Source: Pelagicoccus mobilis
GTDB lineage: Bacteria > Verrucomicrobiota > Verrucomicrobiia > Opitutales > Opitutaceae
Direction: 5' to 3'
Assembly (NCBI RefSeq): GCF_016595505.1
Contig: NZ_JAENIL010000047.1
Coordinates: forward strand, 1-59,967
DNA length: 59,967 nucleotides
Below are positions 45,101 through 53,596 of the stretch, in pieces. Numbering within the stretch: position 1 is the stretch's first letter; the number at the start of each line of letters is the position of its first letter. The notes under the pieces were generated by a model. It saw nothing but the letters and a program-made list of their open reading frames with translations. It was not told the origin of the DNA and searched no databases. The position numbers and the translations under genes were made by a program.

Positions 45101-45669
45101 TCGGCCGAGCTTACTCCGAGTGGATTGAAAAGAGATACCAGGATTATCTCGGGCCTATGGGTGATATGCGTCTCTGGGGTCCAGGCAACTGGGCGTTGCA
45201 AACAGGAGCAGGTGGAACCGTTCGCGACAAGTTCAACAACGAGACCTATCCTGCATACTTGCTCGCTTTGGCTCTCAATGGAACCGATGTGCCCGAGCTT
45301 CGTCCATGGCGTTTCAACCTCGTTGCTAACTATGACTTCTCCGATGGCGTGATGAAGGGCAGCAACGTTGGTATGGGCTACCGTTGGCAGGATGAGAACG
45401 TAACTGGTTTCGGGCTCAACTCGACCCTCGATGGCTACGACGCGAATAAGCGTTACTATGGACCGACGGAGGATTCCTTCGACTTCTGGATAGGGCGCTC
45501 GCAGAAGATCTTGAACGACTCGGTGGATTGGAGAATCCAGCTTAATATCAGAAACGCCTTTGGTGATAAGAAGCTGATCCCTGTCACGGTGCAGCCGGAT
45601 GGTACGCCGGCCGCGTACCGAATAGCGGAACCGACGACCTTTACGGTGAGCAATACCTTCGAGTTCTAG
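42181..45669 (+). CDS. TonB-dependent outer-membrane receptor 2
   Basis: 1,162 aa. Signal peptide core LLCGAALLVAPLSFAQ, acidic run, then ELSPFTVEG as in receptor 1. Plug: TSTLAGTRIRTDLKDVGSAISVITAEF, NTRVRGLAGADNLRDFFLSDIPWDSYNVNRVDLQRGANSVLFGIGSPAG. Barrel to a C-terminal NTFEF aromatic end. The first ~85 residues are nearly identical to receptor 1, and the barrel is diverged, consistent with an old duplication and different ligands. Substrate unknown. It has its own leader and terminator, so it is expressed separately from the ASPIC gene upstream. Confidence 0.92.
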   Translation: MNKNIRHTNRYTGPRRSRQALLCGAALLVAPLSFAQQDDEDEEIFELSPFTVEGTENQGYRATSTLAGTRIRTDLKDVGSAISVITAEFLEDTNSKTTEDLLVYTTGTEVAGQGGNFAGQGDGAILNDGSHVEPVSNTRVRGLAGADNLRDFFLSDIPWDSYNVNRVDLQRGANSVLFGIGSPAGIINSSINSANFENSNKIGVEFGSFGSFRSTLDVNRVLIEDKLSVRFSALYDDKQYRQDPAFREDQRAFVALRWEPELFAADGAHTEIRANFETGDIDGINPRLSPPMDAITPWFESMDQLTVPWLNSNLLTNKAEDEYNPYLGAAGNRIWDGNVVAFNSADATSQSFAFAASGKNYPEGGTNNPFNGSYKGIVSYNNIAKNLDLPGSVVSPYKSKSLTDASVFDFYNNLIEGENRRNSSSFDAYNVNLSQTFFDNQLGFEVVFDEQDVDWSWKHFLAWDAATISVDVMETLIDGSPNPNVGRPMLIGGGGSAGSGRVDRERSTQRFTAFANYDFRDKLDSDSMLARVLGRHSFTANYTTQEITELRRGWNNWFVGSGYGPTSDVAVGQAGRDATTITYLGPDLRGSSTYKGLNLSRLTAIQEAASDRIMQWDSTSASVIQYDLPIVNPNSSSYNDANRPYTQASKFIDKIDSEVLVWQGFMFGGNVVPMAGWRRDTDLNRSAGAPNKVGGLITNYADPDWVYATDPASDFYNEVEGQTRTYSIVVHMPESITEQLPWGMTLSAFYNESANFQPNASRRDILGNAIPSPTGETEDYGINISALEGKLYLKINKYKTLVNNATLSDELGNAYLIGAGEAWGQAAAYHLGQDDGIWPGNGDYGTTSEGSAFGAGHTLRWEPSYDYLVNDSEGREPWSDGYENTFSQAGIDEQYDIQRRSTEDWLSKPVPDAFQNAWGMSGYNMGTGEWSMNSVAVTGDTLSEGTEFELVFNPTENLNIALNGSKTKAQRLNLGRAYSEWIEKRYQDYLGPMGDMRLWGPGNWALQTGAGGTVRDKFNNETYPAYLLALALNGTDVPELRPWRFNLVANYDFSDGVMKGSNVGMGYRWQDENVTGFGLNSTLDGYDANKRYYGPTEDSFDFWIGRSQKILNDSVDWRIQLNIRNAFGDKKLIPVTVQPDGTPAAYRIAEPTTFTVSNTFEF

Positions 45670-45706
45670 CTACTTCGTCTTTTTCATAACCCTTGTCTTT
45701 AGCGCG

Positions 45707-45738
45707 GGCGCCTCAGTTTCTCTGGGGCGCCTTTTTTT
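45707..45738 (+). terminator. Intrinsic terminator of TonB receptor 2
   Basis: GGCGCCTCAG (45707-45716) / CTGGGGCGCC (45722-45731), loop TTTCT, then seven Ts. Confidence 0.85.
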
Positions 45739-45838
45739 GTCCCTCGTCTTGGAGAATCCCCGAGTGATCTAGCGTTTCTTTTTCGATTTGGGGTATTTTG
45801 AGCTTCGCCCGCTTAGTGCTCTTGGGCAGAGTCCGGTC

Positions 45839-47419
45839 ATGGTCACCCGTCTCGCGGAATGGTTCGAGTCTCACAACCAAAGCATCGCCTTTGCTTTGGC
45901 CTGCTTGCTGACGCCGTTTTTCTATATCGTGAGCTTCCCGCCGTTCGAAGTGAACGAGGCTGCGTATGTCTTTCTGGTCCCGTTCGTGGTCTGGTTGAGC
46001 TTCGTCCCTCGTTCTCGCACGGTGTTTCTGTCGGGGCTCGGTATTGGCTGGGGCTCGTGGATTGTACTCATCTTTTGGCTACATAATGTAACTTGGGCGG
46101 GCATGATTATGCTTGCGGGGATTATGGGGCTGCATTTCGCGGTTTGGGCTTGGGCTGTGGCAGCCATTGCGAGGAGAGCGAAAGGGAAGGGGCTTTGGTC
46201 AGGTGTGCCTTTGGCAATAGGAGCGGGGGCTCTGTGGGTGGTTATCGAGCATATCCGGACTCATATTTTTACTGGATTCCCTTGGCTGCCGCTGTCGGCG
46301 AGCCAGGTGAACGAGCCGATTATGCTGCAAAGCGCGTCGGTGTTTGGGAGCTGGGTTGTTTCGTTTGCCCTCGTGTTGCTCAATTTTGGAATCGCGGCCT
46401 ACCTGATCCGTCTGGTGGAGTATGCTCGCACGCGGAAGCGTGGGATTTGTCCTGAGTTCTACATCGCCCTCTCCTTTGTGGTCGGGATTAGCTTTTTGCT
46501 GCTTCGGCTCAGTTCGGGGCAGGAGCGCGAAGACACGTTTCGGGCCGCTGTGGTTCAGCCCAATGTTCCTCAGGACCAGAAGTGGGACGCGGAGGCGGAG
46601 CGAAAGATTCTTAGCGACTTGGAGCGTTATACCTTGGGGATGAAAGGGGCGCGGCCCGCCGCCGTTTTTTGGCCGGAAACGGTTCTGCCGTATCCGTTAA
46701 ACGATGACGGTCCGATGGAATCTTGGGGCACCCGACTTGCGACACAACTGGGGGTTCCTATCTTTGCTGGGGCGCTTGGCATCGAAGGTGAGGCGGGGAA
46801 TCGTGACTGGTTTAACAGCGTCTTTCAGATTCGTCCGGAGTACGGCTTGTTTCCGCTTTACTATTCGAAGCAGCACCTTGTTCCGTTTGGCGAATACATT
46901 CCCTTGCGCTCGCTTTGGCCGTGGATGGAGAAGGTGGTCCCGATCAATGGAGATATTCTCCCAGGGGAGAAAACGCAGCTTCTTCCCTTGCACCTTGAAG
47001 ATACGACTCTGCGAGTGGGCTCATTAATTTGCTTTGAAGATGTCTTTCCTGCGATTGCGCGTGAGGCGGTCAAGGAAGGGGCGAGTCTTCTCTACGTGGC
47101 GACGAATAGCGCTTGGTACGGAAAGAGTTCGGCCGCAGCCCAGCATCGCTCTCACTCGGTCCTCAGGGCAGTGGAAACGCGGCGTCCAGTCTTGCGGGTG
47201 GGCAACGATGGATGGACGGGCTGGATCGACGAATACGGCAGCATCAAGGGCGCGATCGAACCTTGGGTGCAATCTTCAGCGACCTTGGAAATCACTCGCG
47301 ATCGTCGCTGGATCGGGAAGGAGACCTTTTATGTGAAGCACGGTGACTGGTTCGTCTGGCTTTGCTGGGGGTTGTTGGCTGCTTGCTGGTTTGTTGCCCC
47401 GAAGCTGAGGGAGTCTTAA
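45839..47419 (+). CDS. lnt: Apolipoprotein N-acyltransferase
   Basis: 526 aa; adds the third acyl chain to lipoproteins at the periplasmic face of the inner membrane. About six N-terminal helices (residues 15-225) and a last helix near 505 enclose a nitrilase domain. The catalytic triad is visible: Glu280 (FWPETVLPYP), Lys344 (YYSKQHLVPFGEY) and Cys398 (LICFEDVF). SSAAAQHRSHSVLRAVETRRPVLRVGNDGWTGWID completes the nitrilase part. ATG 45839 (MVTRLAEWFESHNQ) is preferred over TTG 45788. It is 100 bp after the receptor 2 terminator and stands alone on this strand. Confidence 0.93.
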   Translation: MVTRLAEWFESHNQSIAFALACLLTPFFYIVSFPPFEVNEAAYVFLVPFVVWLSFVPRSRTVFLSGLGIGWGSWIVLIFWLHNVTWAGMIMLAGIMGLHFAVWAWAVAAIARRAKGKGLWSGVPLAIGAGALWVVIEHIRTHIFTGFPWLPLSASQVNEPIMLQSASVFGSWVVSFALVLLNFGIAAYLIRLVEYARTRKRGICPEFYIALSFVVGISFLLLRLSSGQEREDTFRAAVVQPNVPQDQKWDAEAERKILSDLERYTLGMKGARPAAVFWPETVLPYPLNDDGPMESWGTRLATQLGVPIFAGALGIEGEAGNRDWFNSVFQIRPEYGLFPLYYSKQHLVPFGEYIPLRSLWPWMEKVVPINGDILPGEKTQLLPLHLEDTTLRVGSLICFEDVFPAIAREAVKEGASLLYVATNSAWYGKSSAAAQHRSHSVLRAVETRRPVLRVGNDGWTGWIDEYGSIKGAIEPWVQSSATLEITRDRRWIGKETFYVKHGDWFVWLCWGLLAACWFVAPKLRES

Positions 47420-47444
47420 GCGTGCGAATCGGCAGCAAGCGGTG

Positions 47445-48452
47445 TCATTGAACTTCGCTGAATAGCCTGACGCAAAGATCTGCGAAGAACTGAAGTGCTT
47501 CCGCTTGGCGTTCTCTGCGGATATTGGGCTCCTCAGATTCAATTGTTTGCAGTGAAGGGTCTACGCTGAACACGCTGTCGAAATCGATCTCGGGAAACCA
47601 TCTCTTGTGCAAGGATCGGTTGGAGGGCTCAAACGCATCCAAGATTCGGGTACGGGTTGAGTAGCTGGCGAATTCAGGGTGTTTTCTGAAAAGGATCTCT
47701 TCGTCTGCGTACCTTTCCAGAAGGACGCGAAGGCGATTGGAGAATGGCTCTTTTTGCAAGCGTCCCACCTTTGAAAGGGCTTCGCAGAGGTAGGGATTTA
47801 AGGACCGGTTTGTGGCGGCGTAGTCCTGTTTTTCTATCGTAAGCTTAGAGCCTATTTTATCTAGGAAATCGTCGATTAGGGAACCGCCTTTTAGGGCTTC
47901 TCTAACGAGCGGAATGACTTTCGCTTGGCAGGTCGGGAAGGAGTTGAGGACGCGTTCTACGTTTGTGTCGTAATTTGGATACAGGGAATTTAGGCGTTCT
48001 TCGACGAAGGAATCGAATGACTGGCCTTGGTGGTAGATCCATTGAGTCCAGGCGGAGAGGAAGAAGTCGTCTTGCTTGCGAATGTACATGACGAGCTCTA
48101 TCTCTTGGAAGCGGCTGGCGAGTTCGTTCAGGGCGAGTTCGTATCCGGGGCCGAAGTTCGCTAGGTTTTCGGCTGAAACGACGACTGTGTGCGCCTTATT
48201 GCTGCGGGCCGATTCGATGAACGTGTCGAGTTGGCGGCGGTATTCCTCCGGATCGGAACCCTCTGCGAGGTAGTGGAAGAGTAGTGCGGGACCCAGTGCT
48301 TTGTCCGGATACGTGGAATCGTAGGGGCTCTTGAAGTCCTTGTCGGGAAGTGCGATGCCCTCGTCACGCAGAGTTCGCCAGTTGTCGTATAGGCAAGTCT
48401 GTATGGCTGAGGAGCCGCACTTGGGGAAGCCGGGATGGATAACCAGTTTCAT
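47445..48452 (-). CDS. Sulfotransferase-like P-loop protein
   Basis: 335 aa. The N-terminus MKLVIHPGFPKCGSSAIQTCLYDNW is a PAPS 5'-phosphosulfate loop (PKCGSSAIQ), and VMYIRKQDDFFLSAWTQWIYHQG corresponds to the 3'-phosphate loop. The remainder is alpha-helical and not informative. If active, it would transfer sulfate from PAPS to a sugar or similar acceptor; no sulfate-activation genes are nearby. Sulfated surface polymers are common in marine bacteria, which makes the role plausible but unproven. ATG 48452 is chosen over an upstream TTG (48473). First of a long minus-strand series. Confidence 0.65.
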   Translation of the reverse strand: MKLVIHPGFPKCGSSAIQTCLYDNWRTLRDEGIALPDKDFKSPYDSTYPDKALGPALLFHYLAEGSDPEEYRRQLDTFIESARSNKAHTVVVSAENLANFGPGYELALNELASRFQEIELVMYIRKQDDFFLSAWTQWIYHQGQSFDSFVEERLNSLYPNYDTNVERVLNSFPTCQAKVIPLVREALKGGSLIDDFLDKIGSKLTIEKQDYAATNRSLNPYLCEALSKVGRLQKEPFSNRLRVLLERYADEEILFRKHPEFASYSTRTRILDAFEPSNRSLHKRWFPEIDFDSVFSVDPSLQTIESEEPNIRRERQAEALQFFADLCVRLFSEVQ

Positions 48453-48500
48453 TGGGGTGTCGACTAGCGACAAAAGGGCACGATTGCCAACTCCTTTAAA

Positions 48501-49034
48501 CTAATCCTTCTGCTGTCTCGCTTTATGGGCGGCGGAGACTTTCACGTATTTGGCGGCCCAGTTCTTGATCTTGGCCTGTTCCTCTTCGGTGAGCTGGCGT
48601 TTCACTTTCGCGGGAGAGCCGAGTACCATGCTGCCAGGAGGGATGATGGTGCGAGGGGTGACGAGAGCTCCGGCGCCGACGATGGAGTTGTGACCGATGA
48701 CCGCTCCGTCCAGCACGGTCGCTCCCATGCCGATCAAGCATTCGTCCTCGATGGTACAGGCGTGCACGATCGCGGCGTGCCCGATGGTGACGTCCTTGCC
48801 GATTATGACGGGATAGTCGTCGGCCAGATGGACGATGGTGCCGTCTTGCACGTTGGAGCGGTCGCCGACTTCGATGTAGTTGATGTCGCCTCGCACGACG
48901 CAAGCTGGCCATACGCTGGCGTTTTCGCCGAGCCGAACGTCGCCGATGAGGGTCGCTTGTGGAGCGACGTATGCGCTTTCTGGGACTTGCGGGTCCTTGT
49001 CGAGGAAGGTTTCGAATTGTTCTTCGAGCGTCAT
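48501..49034 (-). CDS. Gamma-class carbonic anhydrase-like hexapeptide protein
   Basis: 177 aa left-handed beta-helix. Hexapeptide turns run from YVAPQATLIGDVRLGENASVW to GAGALVTPRTIIPPGSMVLGSPAKVKR. The zinc histidines are in IVHLAD and IGHAAIVHAC, as in the YrdA/CaiE/PaaY group of gamma carbonic anhydrases. A trimer with zinc at the subunit interface is expected. Activity as carbonic anhydrase is uncertain for this branch. The ATG overlaps the stop of the upstream amidohydrolase by 4 bp (ATGA), so the two are translationally coupled. Confidence 0.87.
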   Translation of the reverse strand: MTLEEQFETFLDKDPQVPESAYVAPQATLIGDVRLGENASVWPACVVRGDINYIEVGDRSNVQDGTIVHLADDYPVIIGKDVTIGHAAIVHACTIEDECLIGMGATVLDGAVIGHNSIVGAGALVTPRTIIPPGSMVLGSPAKVKRQLTEEEQAKIKNWAAKYVKVSAAHKARQQKD

Positions 49035-49903
49035 GATAATTTGAAGAGTTTGCGGGCGTTCAGCCCGAGGATCGCTTTGGTTTCGGAAGAGGTAAGAGTG
49101 GTGTTTGTCAGCTCAGCCAAGGGCGCTGAAAACTCTGGAGAGTTTTTGTCCTTGGGAAAAACGCGAAGCGGATAGTCAGTCCCGAACAAGATTTTGTCCG
49201 GACTGATGGTGTCGCAGAATTTACGATACACGGGCTCTTTGTAGAGAAGCGGGCAGGCGGCGGTATCGTAATAGACGTTTGCGGGAGCTGATTCTTTGAC
49301 GCGAAAGGCTTCGCAGCCGCCGAGGTGAGCGAAGATGAACTGAGTGCTAGAGTGTTCGTTGGCGAGTTTGAGAAGCTCGGAGTAGGGAGTGGTGATTTTT
49401 CCCGGGTAGTCGTGAGTCGTCGGATCTGTAACGTGAAAGTTTGCGACTGCGTCGTATTGCCCTGCGAGCTCAAGCGCTTGATGCAGGATGGGATTTGAGT
49501 AGGCGTATCCTTGAGCGGGGGGATTAAGCTCTCCAAGGCCTTTGAAACCGGAGTCGAGGGCTGACTTAAAGAGGTCGATTGCTGCTTCTCCTCCCAACGC
49601 GTTGAACGGAGCAAGGGCAGACAAACGGTCCGGGTGTTGGCTAATCCACTGTTTTTGCCATGCTTGGTTTTCGACGCAGCTGTCATGTTTTTCCCAATAC
49701 CAGGCGAGAATGATGGCATGTTCTACCCCTGCTGCGTCCATGTCTTCGAGGAGCTCGTCGACTGTTTTCCAGGCTTGAAGGCTTTTGCCCTTTGGAGGGG
49801 CGACGCAAGAGAGCCAGTACGTTTCGCCACGCTTTTCCGCCCAAGCCTTAGGAGCGCTGAAGACTTCCGGAGGGTAGAGGTGGATGTGGCTGTCGACGAT
49901 CAT
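49031..49903 (-). CDS. Amidohydrolase (amidohydro_2 family)
   Basis: 290-aa TIM-barrel hydrolase. The metal site is visible as DSHIHLYP (residues 4-11), FHVTDP, FIFAHLGGCEAF and LFGTDYPLRVFP. These match the amidohydrolase-2/ACMSD-like set that performs decarboxylation or hydrolysis of small aromatic or lactone substrates. No substrate can be assigned. ATG 49903 (MIVDSHIHLYP) is preferred; an in-frame GTG at 49912 would add three residues. It is 12 bp from the kinase-like gene upstream and overlaps the carbonic-anhydrase-like gene downstream. Confidence 0.83.
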   Translation of the reverse strand: MIVDSHIHLYPPEVFSAPKAWAEKRGETYWLSCVAPPKGKSLQAWKTVDELLEDMDAAGVEHAIILAWYWEKHDSCVENQAWQKQWISQHPDRLSALAPFNALGGEAAIDLFKSALDSGFKGLGELNPPAQGYAYSNPILHQALELAGQYDAVANFHVTDPTTHDYPGKITTPYSELLKLANEHSSTQFIFAHLGGCEAFRVKESAPANVYYDTAACPLLYKEPVYRKFCDTISPDKILFGTDYPLRVFPKDKNSPEFSAPLAELTNTTLTSSETKAILGLNARKLFKLS

Positions 49904-49915
49904 TGCAGCCACGTG

Positions 49916-51010
49916 TTAGCCAACTACGCGCTCCCTCATTAGTTCGAGGCTTTCTCTAACGAGGGCTCCCATGGACGTGCAGCGCAGGAAGCGATCGCTT
50001 TTATAATGTGTGGCAAGGCCTTCCCGGAGCTGCATTACGTTTTCGCGTGGGGCTAGCGTATCGTTTGACATGCTATCCAGGAGGGCTTTGAGCCGGAGGT
50101 GGATCGCGTCGATCCGTCGAGATATCAAGGCGTGCTCCTCGTGCTGATACTGGAGGGCTGTCTTTGTATCGATGTGGCGGGCACAGAATTCGACGATGGG
50201 GTTGTTTTCCTTGAAGAACTGCGGGAGGTAGAAGTTTTTCCGGCCGTCGTAGGACTGTTGGTCGAAATCCATGGCTCGGATACGAAGCTGAGTATCTTCG
50301 AAGTCTGGTGTGATGCCGACGACGAAGTTGTAGGGGCGCATATCTCCAAGGAGTCTTACGAAGCAACGCTCGTTGAACTTGATCATTTCCTTGGCGATAC
50401 GGATGGCTTTGAGCCGTTTACTTTCCATCCAGTCGTCGATGAATATGTCTCCGGGCAGTCCGACCACGTGCTCTTCGACTAGGGTGTCGCCGAAGGTGAT
50501 GTAGAACATGCGGTTTGGGGAAAGCAGGTGCTCGAGCTCGAGACCGTAGATGCGGGAGGCATCCGCCTTTTTGACGTAGAAGTAGTCTTGGTTGTCGTTG
50601 CGGGAATTGACGATGCGGATGCGGAAGGGTTTTGAGTTTCCGAAGACGCAGTAGTCGATCCGGTCCACGTAGAGGTGCTCCATGACGGACTCGTCTCCGC
50701 CCGCTTTTAGGATGGCGTACACCCGCTTCAGCCCTTCGTTGAGCTGTCGCATGATAAAGGGCTCGTAGATAAGGGTTTCCCAAAGAGTGTCCTCTCCGTT
50801 CGCATCGTATAGAGGGGCTCCCATCTGGAATCGTTCAAGCTGGTTGTAACGAATGGGCAGGGCTTGCTCACGGTTGTAGGTGGTGAGGTAGTGGCGTAGG
50901 TTTTCGCAGATGTCGACCGACGGTTTGCGGAGGGTTCTGGTTACCCGTCTGCGTCCAGTGGTTTTGCGGGTAGGTTCTAGAAAGTCTTTGGGATCTTCTG
51001 CTGAGGACAC
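49916..51010 (-). CDS. Protein of unknown function with kinase-like motifs
   Basis: 364 aa from GTG 51010. I do not recognise the family, but a protein-kinase-like pattern can be read: DYFYVKKADASRIYGLELEHLL (Lys and Glu spaced like strand 3 and helix C), HVVGLPGDIFIDDW (hinge-like), RLLGDMRPYNFVV (about residues 219-231, comparable to HxDxxxxN) and IRAMDFDQQS (about 244-253, comparable to the DFG Asp). This suggests an APH/RIO/WaaP-like small kinase or a pseudokinase. The basic N-terminus (RKTTGRRRVTRTLRKP) has no signal peptide, so it is cytosolic. It is next to a glycosyltransferase and an amidohydrolase, but no shared pathway is clear. Confidence 0.6.
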   Translation of the reverse strand: MSSAEDPKDFLEPTRKTTGRRRVTRTLRKPSVDICENLRHYLTTYNREQALPIRYNQLERFQMGAPLYDANGEDTLWETLIYEPFIMRQLNEGLKRVYAILKAGGDESVMEHLYVDRIDYCVFGNSKPFRIRIVNSRNDNQDYFYVKKADASRIYGLELEHLLSPNRMFYITFGDTLVEEHVVGLPGDIFIDDWMESKRLKAIRIAKEMIKFNERCFVRLLGDMRPYNFVVGITPDFEDTQLRIRAMDFDQQSYDGRKNFYLPQFFKENNPIVEFCARHIDTKTALQYQHEEHALISRRIDAIHLRLKALLDSMSNDTLAPRENVMQLREGLATHYKSDRFLRCTSMGALVRESLELMRERVVG

Positions 51011-51134
51011 GATGCTTGTTTTTGATGGTTGTGTGGAAGGCTATCTTTGAGGGGCTTCGCCTCAAGGTCAAAGCGGCCAGGCGGATCGTCCGGGAGTGGC
51101 GAGTGGAGGGGAGTATTTCTGATGTTTATTCAGT

Positions 51135-51899
51135 CTAGTCCGCTGGCTTATGGCGAGCGGTGTTGCCAGTCCAGAGAGCTTCCAGTCCGCTCGGGGCATC
51201 TCGCGGAGCAAACCAGGGTTTGCGGTCGCAAAAGTGGAGGAGTCGGCAGGTTTCGAGTTCGGTTGTGTCCGAGTAGTCCTTTTTGATCAAGTTGTACTCT
51301 GTCGGGAGGAGGCCTAGATCGATCTTTTGGCTTTGTATCCACTTATTGATGATGCCTTGGTCTCCGGCGTTATAGCCGCTGCGTCCTGGGTTCTCCCGGG
51401 CGATTGTTTTTAACTGCTCTACCGAGGCGTTTCCTTGGATCGACTTGTGGATGGAGAGGACTCCGGTGTTTATTTCGGTGGCATGTCCTTTGTAGCCTCG
51501 GGTCTTTCTAAATCCGGTATCGATCGCGGCGAGAAGCTGATGCTGGCTGGCTTGGAGGAGAAGGGGAGCGGGGCGAAGGCAAAGGAGGTCGCTATCGAGG
51601 AAGATGTTTCGCTCGTAACCGTAATCTTGAAAAGCCTCGAACTTGTAGAAGGTTTCGGCGTGTCGTTTGGAGCGACTCTTTTTGTAGGGGCGGATCCCGT
51701 CGTATTCGGATTTGTCGATTCGGTGGCGCTGTTCGCACTGAGCAATGAGCGAGGGGTGGGTGAGGACTTCGCTGTCGCGGCTTAAGGCGATGACGGGCAG
51801 CTCGGGATTGCGGGTCTTCCAGGATTCGATCAGACGAAGGGTGCCGGGCAAATAGAGGGAATCGGTGAGAACGACGATACAGAGGGAGTTGCTCTGCAT
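51135..51899 (-). CDS. GT8-like nucleotide-sugar glycosyltransferase
   Basis: 254 aa. LCIVVLTDSLYLPGTLRLIESWKTRNP at the start and NIFLDSDLLCLRP (the D-x-D metal site) are typical of GT-A enzymes of the GT8 group. GHATEINTGVLSIHKS and GDQGIINKWIQ follow, and LLHFCDRKPWF near the C-terminus matches the usual H-F-x(2)-KPW motif. A retaining glycosyltransferase is inferred; donor unknown. It starts 2 bp after the stop of the ABC-class ATPase gene, so they are in one transcript. The 124-bp gap downstream holds a small GC hairpin (51047-51065) but no T-run. Confidence 0.75.
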   Translation of the reverse strand: MQSNSLCIVVLTDSLYLPGTLRLIESWKTRNPELPVIALSRDSEVLTHPSLIAQCEQRHRIDKSEYDGIRPYKKSRSKRHAETFYKFEAFQDYGYERNIFLDSDLLCLRPAPLLLQASQHQLLAAIDTGFRKTRGYKGHATEINTGVLSIHKSIQGNASVEQLKTIARENPGRSGYNAGDQGIINKWIQSQKIDLGLLPTEYNLIKKDYSDTTELETCRLLHFCDRKPWFAPRDAPSGLEALWTGNTARHKPAD

Positions 51900-51901
51900 T
51901 G

Positions 51902-53596
51902 CTACTTGATTTGGAGGGATCGAAGCCGGTTCAGGGCGGCTGTGAGTTCCTGGAGTCGGATTTCTGCGAAGTCGCCCTTGCCAAGTGTCGAGAGGCGATC
52001 CGTTTCGGCAGCCTCGAGGCTCTTGTTCAAGGCGAGAGGGATAGGAGCGTTTTCGAAATAGCCTTCTTCGAGGGCGAAGAGGAGGGCGGCTCCGATGGTT
52101 TTGGCTTGGGAGTTGTCGATGAGCTGCGGGATGAGCGATAGGTCGATCTCGTCGTCGCCGAAAGTCAGGGAGCGGCTATCTCTGGTTTTGACGCGGCTGC
52201 GACCGCGAGCGTAGGGGTTGATCGATTCGGACCTCGCGAAGCGCTTGGAGTCTTGCGGACTCAAGGCTAGGGTCTCGGGATCCAGTGGAATCTCGTTGCG
52301 AGGGCTATCGCAGAGGGCCTTGGCTTCGACGGTGAGATCTTGGGGTATGTAGTTGTCGAGTGCGACAACAAGGTTCGCTGGTTCGAAATAGTCGCCGGAA
52401 CCTCCGAGTACGATGACAGTGGATACACCACATTCCTCGTAGAGCGAGCGAGCTCGTTGCACGAAAGGTGTAATCGGCTCTTTGTCGCGTGCGATCAGTT
52501 TTTGCATGCGAGCATCGCGAATGAGTAGGTTTGTCGCCGATATGTCTTCGTCGAGTAAGAGCGTACGACTGCCAGCCTCAAGTGCTTCGATGATGGAGGC
52601 TGCCTGGGATGATGAGCCGGACGCGTTTTCGGTTGAAAAAGCGGAGGAGTCTTTGCCGCCGGGGAGTTGCCCGATGAAAGGAGAGAGGTCGACCTTGGCG
52701 ACGGACCGTCCGTCTTCAGCTCTCACTTTTGTTGCGTCTCTCCTTGTCACGACGAGTTCGCGGCCATCACCAGGACGGTGATTGTAGACTCCGCGTTCGA
52801 GGGCGGCAAGAAGGGTTGATTTTCCGTGATATCCGCCACCAACGATGAGGGTGACGCCTTCTGGTATGGCCATTCCGGATACGGTTCCAGCGTGAGGAAG
52901 ATCGAAGGATTGGCGGAGTGAATCGGGGGAGCGAAAAGGGACGGCTCCTTGCATTGGGCGTTGATCGATGCCGGAGGCTCGGGGGAGAATGGCGTCGTCT
53001 GCGGCGAACGCTACGAGTCCGCGACCTGCGAGTTGGGAGCGTAGGGTGTCGGCATCTTCAGCCGTATCAGCGAAGGACTTGATTTTCGAGGTGTCGATAT
53101 GATCGTAGCAGAGCGTGTCCTCGACGATGCCAGGAAGCTCTTCGCATAGCAGTTCGGCGGCGGAGCGCCCGCGAATACGGCGTCCGTTTGCGGGGAGGCC
53201 GACGGAGAAGCGTATGATAGTTGAGTCCTCGTCGATTTCGAGGCAGCTACGCTGCAGGAGTTCTTGGCCAGGTGTGTCGATGGCGATGAGGCCAGACTTT
53301 CCCGAGCCCATTCGGCCGGAGGCTTGTCGGCACGCTTTCGAGAATTCTAGGGCGAGGTAGTTTTCAGTGCCAGTACGGCGGGAGGCGTTTGAGAAAAGGT
53401 CGGTGGGGAGTTCGGACTCGACGTGCGGGAGAATGACGGAGAGGCGGGAGGGGGAGGCGAAGGGATCTCCTTGGACTTTGTCGACGTAAAGGCTGAAGAA
53501 ACCGAAATCGTAGCGACCTCGAATGTCTTTGTAAGCTGGATACGGTCGCCCATCGATACGTTGTAGGTGCTGAGTGAGGTCCTCTCTGGTTTTCAT
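51902..53596 (-). CDS. ABC-class predicted ATPase (PF09818-type)
   Basis: 564 aa. The family of ABC-class ATPases of unknown function is recognisable by RPYPAYKDIRGRYDFGFFSLYVDKVQGDPFASPSRL at the N-terminus, Walker A GGGYHGKST (about residue 252), DAILPRASGIDQRPM, LLLDEDISATNLLIRDARMQ (Walker-B-like) and VIVLGGSGDYFEPAN. A eukaryotic member (trypanosome MRB1590) binds RNA, as I recall. No membrane partner is present, so it is not a transporter. The gene overlaps OGG1 by 4 bp (ATGA) and is followed by the GT8-like gene. Confidence 0.85.
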   Translation of the reverse strand: MKTREDLTQHLQRIDGRPYPAYKDIRGRYDFGFFSLYVDKVQGDPFASPSRLSVILPHVESELPTDLFSNASRRTGTENYLALEFSKACRQASGRMGSGKSGLIAIDTPGQELLQRSCLEIDEDSTIIRFSVGLPANGRRIRGRSAAELLCEELPGIVEDTLCYDHIDTSKIKSFADTAEDADTLRSQLAGRGLVAFAADDAILPRASGIDQRPMQGAVPFRSPDSLRQSFDLPHAGTVSGMAIPEGVTLIVGGGYHGKSTLLAALERGVYNHRPGDGRELVVTRRDATKVRAEDGRSVAKVDLSPFIGQLPGGKDSSAFSTENASGSSSQAASIIEALEAGSRTLLLDEDISATNLLIRDARMQKLIARDKEPITPFVQRARSLYEECGVSTVIVLGGSGDYFEPANLVVALDNYIPQDLTVEAKALCDSPRNEIPLDPETLALSPQDSKRFARSESINPYARGRSRVKTRDSRSLTFGDDEIDLSLIPQLIDNSQAKTIGAALLFALEEGYFENAPIPLALNKSLEAAETDRLSTLGKGDFAEIRLQELTAALNRLRSLQIK

